A DNA stretch of 64,000 nt, taken from NCBI RefSeq assembly GCF_004005965.1, contig NZ_SACY01000001.1, positions 434,001-498,000 of the forward strand. The letters run 5' to 3'. The DNA is from Sandaracinomonas limnophila (lineage in GTDB: Bacteria; Bacteroidota; Bacteroidia; Cytophagales; Spirosomataceae). Shown here one piece after another: positions 62,076-64,000 of this stretch. Numbering within the stretch: position 1 is the first letter of the stretch; every line of letters begins with the position of its first letter. The position numbers and the translations under genes were made by a program. Under the pieces are notes generated by a model. That model searched no databases. It was not told the origin of the DNA and saw only the letters and a list, made by a program, of their open reading frames with translations.

Positions 62076-62083
62076 TAACTTTG
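62076..62083 (+). promoter_or_regulatory. -7 promoter element TAACTTTG before the microprotein gene
   Basis: Exact TAnnTTTG match, 18 bases before the ATG at 62102, with a predicted leader of about 12 bases. It lies just after the hisB stop. Confidence 0.6.
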
Positions 62084-62101
62084 TAAAAAATTAAAAAACA
62101 C

Positions 62102-62200
62102 ATGGGATATTCAGGAGCAGCATTTTTTATTGTACTATTTGCAATTTCAATTGTTATAGGATCAAAACTTCAGAAAATTTATAAAGAGAGAGGAAAGTAA
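62102..62200 (+). CDS. 32-residue single-pass membrane microprotein
   Basis: A short frame from ATG at 62102 to TAA at 62200. The product starts MGYSGAAFFIVLFAISIVIG, giving one hydrophobic helix (about 6-21), and ends with a short basic tail rich in Lys, Arg and Gln, so it should sit in the inner membrane with the tail inside. It has an exact promoter box 18 bases upstream and a terminator whose stem begins before the stop codon, so it is a complete small transcription unit. I do not recognise the family. Similar small hydrophobic proteins often regulate or stabilise larger membrane complexes, but nothing here names a partner. Confidence 0.65.
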   Translation: MGYSGAAFFIVLFAISIVIGSKLQKIYKERGK

Positions 62201-62214
62201 TCCTCTCTTTTTTT
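62187..62214 (+). terminator. Rho-independent terminator overlapping the microprotein stop codon
   Basis: Eight-pair stem AGAGAGGA / TCCTCTCT with loop AAGTAA that contains the TAA stop codon, followed by seven T. It also touches the radC stop on the other strand. Confidence 0.85.
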
Positions 62215-62917
62215 ATAAAAATCCCTCATCTACAAAACTTAAATACTTATTATCACCTACTATTAAATGGTCAATAAGTTTTACATCTAAGTTTTTCCCA
62301 GCTTCATTGATTTTTTCTGTTAATTGTTTATCCGCCTGACTTGGAATTAAATTTCCAGAGGGGTGATTATGCACCACGATTATTGAAGATGCTAGGTAAT
62401 TTACAGCGGCCTTAAATAAGAGCTTTAAATCAACTAGAGTACCTGCCACCCCACCTTGACTTAACTTTTCTATTTTCAAAACTCGAGACGCCCGATTGAG
62501 ATAAAGCACCCAAAATTCTTCATGATTTAATTCTTGAAAAATGGGTCGAAACAACTGAAAAGCATCAGCACTTGATTGAATTTTAGTCAATGTATTTTTT
62601 GCCTCAAAAGATGCAATCCGCTTTCCTAATTCAAAACAAGCTGCTAATTGAATTGCTTTGGCAACGCCAATCCCCTTAAATTTTTGGAAATCTTCAATTT
62701 GAAGTCGGGAAAGATAAGTTAAATCTCCTTGTACAAATTCTAATATTTCTGAGGATAAAACTAAAACAGATTTCGAAGGAATTCCTGAGCCTAAAAGAAT
62801 GGCAATCAATTCAGAATTGTTTAAAAATTCTTTTCCAATATTTTTTAGTTTTTCTCTGGGGCGGTCCTCAACCCGAAAATCTTGAACCCGTTTATAAGTA
62901 TATTGATTAGTGGTCAT
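62213..62917 (-). CDS. radC: RadC family protein (JAMM/MPN+ domain)
   Basis: The 234 residues have an N-terminal helix-hairpin-helix-like segment (FKGIGVAKAIQLAA) and a C-terminal JAMM metalloprotease-like domain with the zinc motif VVHNHPSGN followed by a conserved Asp (SQADKQLTEKI). The former DNA repair role is not supported; the function is unknown. It starts 78 bases from the rpsT stop, behind the rpsT terminator. Confidence 0.93.
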   Translation of the reverse strand: MTTNQYTYKRVQDFRVEDRPREKLKNIGKEFLNNSELIAILLGSGIPSKSVLVLSSEILEFVQGDLTYLSRLQIEDFQKFKGIGVAKAIQLAACFELGKRIASFEAKNTLTKIQSSADAFQLFRPIFQELNHEEFWVLYLNRASRVLKIEKLSQGGVAGTLVDLKLLFKAAVNYLASSIIVVHNHPSGNLIPSQADKQLTEKINEAGKNLDVKLIDHLIVGDNKYLSFVDEGFL

Positions 62918-62941
62918 TTTCTTTTCAAGATAGGCATAAAA

Positions 62942-62971
62942 AACAAAAAGCCCATCTTTCGACAGGCTTTT
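62942..62971 (-). terminator. Rho-independent terminator after rpsT
   Basis: On the minus strand the hairpin is AAAAGCCUGUC / GAUGGGCUUUU around a GAAA tetraloop, with two G-U wobbles that only work in this orientation, followed by T-rich sequence. Confidence 0.88.
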
Positions 62972-62994
62972 ATCAGTATCTTGGTAATCTACAA

Positions 62995-63252
62995 TTAAGC
63001 AGCTAATTTATTAACTAATTTCGCTAATTTAGATTTTTGGTTGGCAGCTTTATTCTTGTGGATAATGTTCTTCTTTGCTAATTTATCTAAAGCAGAAGAA
63101 ACTTGCTTGAATAAATCTACGATAACCAATTTATCAGTCGTAGCTCTTAATTTCTTGATTAATGTACGAGTTGATTTGTGCTGATAACGGTTGCGTAAAC
63201 GCTTTGCTTCATTTGCTCTAATTCTCTTAATTGCTGATTTATGATTTGCCAT
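62995..63252 (-). CDS. rpsT: 30S ribosomal protein S20
   Basis: Primary 16S rRNA-binding protein of 85 residues, highly basic, with the family start MANHKSAIKRIRANEAKRLR and a C-terminal helical lysine-rich region (KKNIIHKNKAANQKSKLAKLV broken here into short parts). It is monocistronic, with a clear promoter (63290-63320) and its own terminator. Confidence 0.97.
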   Translation of the reverse strand: MANHKSAIKRIRANEAKRLRNRYQHKSTRTLIKKLRATTDKLVIVDLFKQVSSALDKLAKKNIIHKNKAANQKSKLAKLVNKLAA

Positions 63253-63289
63253 TGCTAAAAAATAATTTCTCTTTTCTAAAATTGAAATG

Positions 63290-63320
63290 CAAAATTAAGT
63301 AATTTTTAAATAAATATCAA
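63290..63320 (-). promoter_or_regulatory. rpsT: rpsT promoter: -33 TTG and -7 TAATTTTG
   Basis: Exact TAnnTTTG at 63290-63297 with a TTG at 63318-63320, separated by 20 bases, matching the Bacteroidota promoter design. It is the only box in the window with both elements clearly present. Predicted leader about 30 bases. Confidence 0.7.
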
Positions 63321-63342
63321 TACTAACCACAAAAAAATACAA

Positions 63343-64000
63343 ATGAAATCTACAATTCTATTTCTCTTGGCTTTACTTTTAATTCCAATGATCCTATTTT
63401 CAGCACCTTGGGGATTTTTTGCTCATAAAAAAATCAATCAGTTGGCCATTTATTCTGTCCCCACGCCCTTCAACATATTTCTAAAAAAACATTCTCTCCT
63501 ACTGCAAGAATATGCAGTTTTACCTGATGAGCGCCGCTACATAATGGAAGAAGAAGCCCAAAGACATTACATTGATTTAGACCATTATGATTTAACAAAA
63601 ATTAAATTTTTGAATCTTAAAGAGGCAGAAAGTAAATATAATAAGGATAGCTTATCTGCACATGGAATTGTAGTTTGGCATATACCCATTGCTTATGAAA
63701 AATTAAAATTTGCATTAGCCGAAAAAAACATAGAAAAAATTATTAAATACGCCGCAGAATTGGGACATTATGTGGCAGATGCGCACGTTCCGCTTCATAC
63801 CACCTCTAATTATGATGGACAAAAAACTGGACAAACAGGTATCCATAGCTTCTGGGAATCAAGAATTCCAGAAATTTTAAATCAAGATTTGGAAGAATGG
63901 TTAGGCCAAGCAAAATATATTTCAAACGTACAGCAAGAAGCCTGGGAGTATGTTTTAGGATCAAACGTCCTTGTGAATAAACTACTTGAATCCGAAAAAA
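63343..64000 (+). CDS. Zinc-dependent phospholipase C / S1-P1 nuclease-like protein, C-terminus beyond window edge
   Basis: About 219 residues are visible from the ATG at 63343. A signal peptide (about 1-21) is followed by WGFFAHKKIN, matching the N-terminal Trp and His metal ligands of the phospholipase C/S1-P1 nuclease fold, then PDERRY, RHYIDLDHYD, and the zinc motif GHYVADAHVPLHT with GIHSFWESRIPEIL. It is likely an exported or periplasmic hydrolase. Whether it cleaves phospholipids or nucleic acids cannot be told, and the C-terminal end lies outside the window. Confidence 0.85.
   Translation, partial: MKSTILFLLALLLIPMILFSAPWGFFAHKKINQLAIYSVPTPFNIFLKKHSLLLQEYAVLPDERRYIMEEEAQRHYIDLDHYDLTKIKFLNLKEAESKYNKDSLSAHGIVVWHIPIAYEKLKFALAEKNIEKIIKYAAELGHYVADAHVPLHTTSNYDGQKTGQTGIHSFWESRIPEILNQDLEEWLGQAKYISNVQQEAWEYVLGSNVLVNKLLESEK

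Noticed and set aside
1-64000. Hidden prophage, insertion sequence, restriction or other defence island
   Set aside because: No integrase, transposase, phage structural, toxin-antitoxin or nuclease-defence proteins were recognised; genes are nearly all conserved housekeeping or envelope genes.

Overview
The window is a stretch of ordinary chromosome from an AT-rich member of the Bacteroidota, most likely a Cytophagia- or Flavobacteriia-type gliding bacterium; I cannot fix the family from the sequence. The evidence is the fused LpxC-FabZ protein, the giant type IX secretion translocon SprA, a type IX secretion 'plug' protein, a GldF-like permease, DUF3276 and DUF4199 proteins, a fused HisB, and about a dozen promoters of the Bacteroidota form TAnnTTTG. 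Genes are packed tightly, many with 1- to 4-base overlaps. No stretch over 300 bases lacks a gene. I see no prophage, insertion sequence, CRISPR array, rRNA or restriction system.

Layout. 0-9.6 kb: a cut-off lipoprotein gene, fabG, clpC and a WbqC protein on the minus strand; a lipid A type acyltransferase on the plus strand; then a compact minus-strand run (Ldh2-type dehydrogenase, mltG, thioesterase, YihY, Sua5/YciO). 9.7-15.9 kb: glutamate-synthase-like flavoprotein, ABC-F protein and type IX plug protein on plus; ychF and DUF3276 on minus. 16-23.2 kb: RlpA, a TlpA-type thioredoxin lipoprotein-like protein, YdcF, pfkA, M42 and S9 peptidases. 23.3-27.9 kb: leuC-leuD-leuA-type-leuB operon on minus, closed by a terminator. 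28-30.3 kb: rhaT and its GntR-type regulator, with a heptamer repeat array directly before the rhaT start codon. 30.35 kb: a tRNA with CAT anticodon. 30.5-35.6 kb: HD hydrolase, lpxD, lpxC-fabZ, lpxA and an orphan ABC ATPase. 35.6-39.1 kb: GldF-like permease, two DUF4199-type membrane proteins, a dihydroorotase homologue without its metal ligands, and gcvH. 39.2-49.7 kb: gatA-mltD-ruvA-sprA transcription unit. 49.8-57.7 kb: tatA, DUF1232 protein, malate dehydrogenase, MacB-type permease, a large FAD/Fe-S oxidoreductase, ung, apaG and a shrunken methyltransferase-like gene. 57.7-64 kb: DEAD-box helicase with a structured leader, DUF937/OmpA-like protein, hisB, a 32-residue membrane microprotein with its own promoter and terminator, radC, rpsT and a cut-off zinc phospholipase C/nuclease-like gene.

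How it works together. Envelope building dominates: lipid A synthesis (LpxD, LpxC-FabZ, LpxA, an acyltransferase), peptidoglycan processing (MltG, MltD, RlpA) and type IX secretion (SprA, plug protein, GldF). Central metabolism is represented by PfkA, malate dehydrogenase, GcvH and the leucine branch. I found no clear new multi-gene system. The observations most worth following are the two heptamer-repeat elements of identical design, the 32-residue microprotein, the nested stem in the helicase leader, the shared CATG of the divergent ung and apaG start codons, and enzymes that have lost expected active-site residues.
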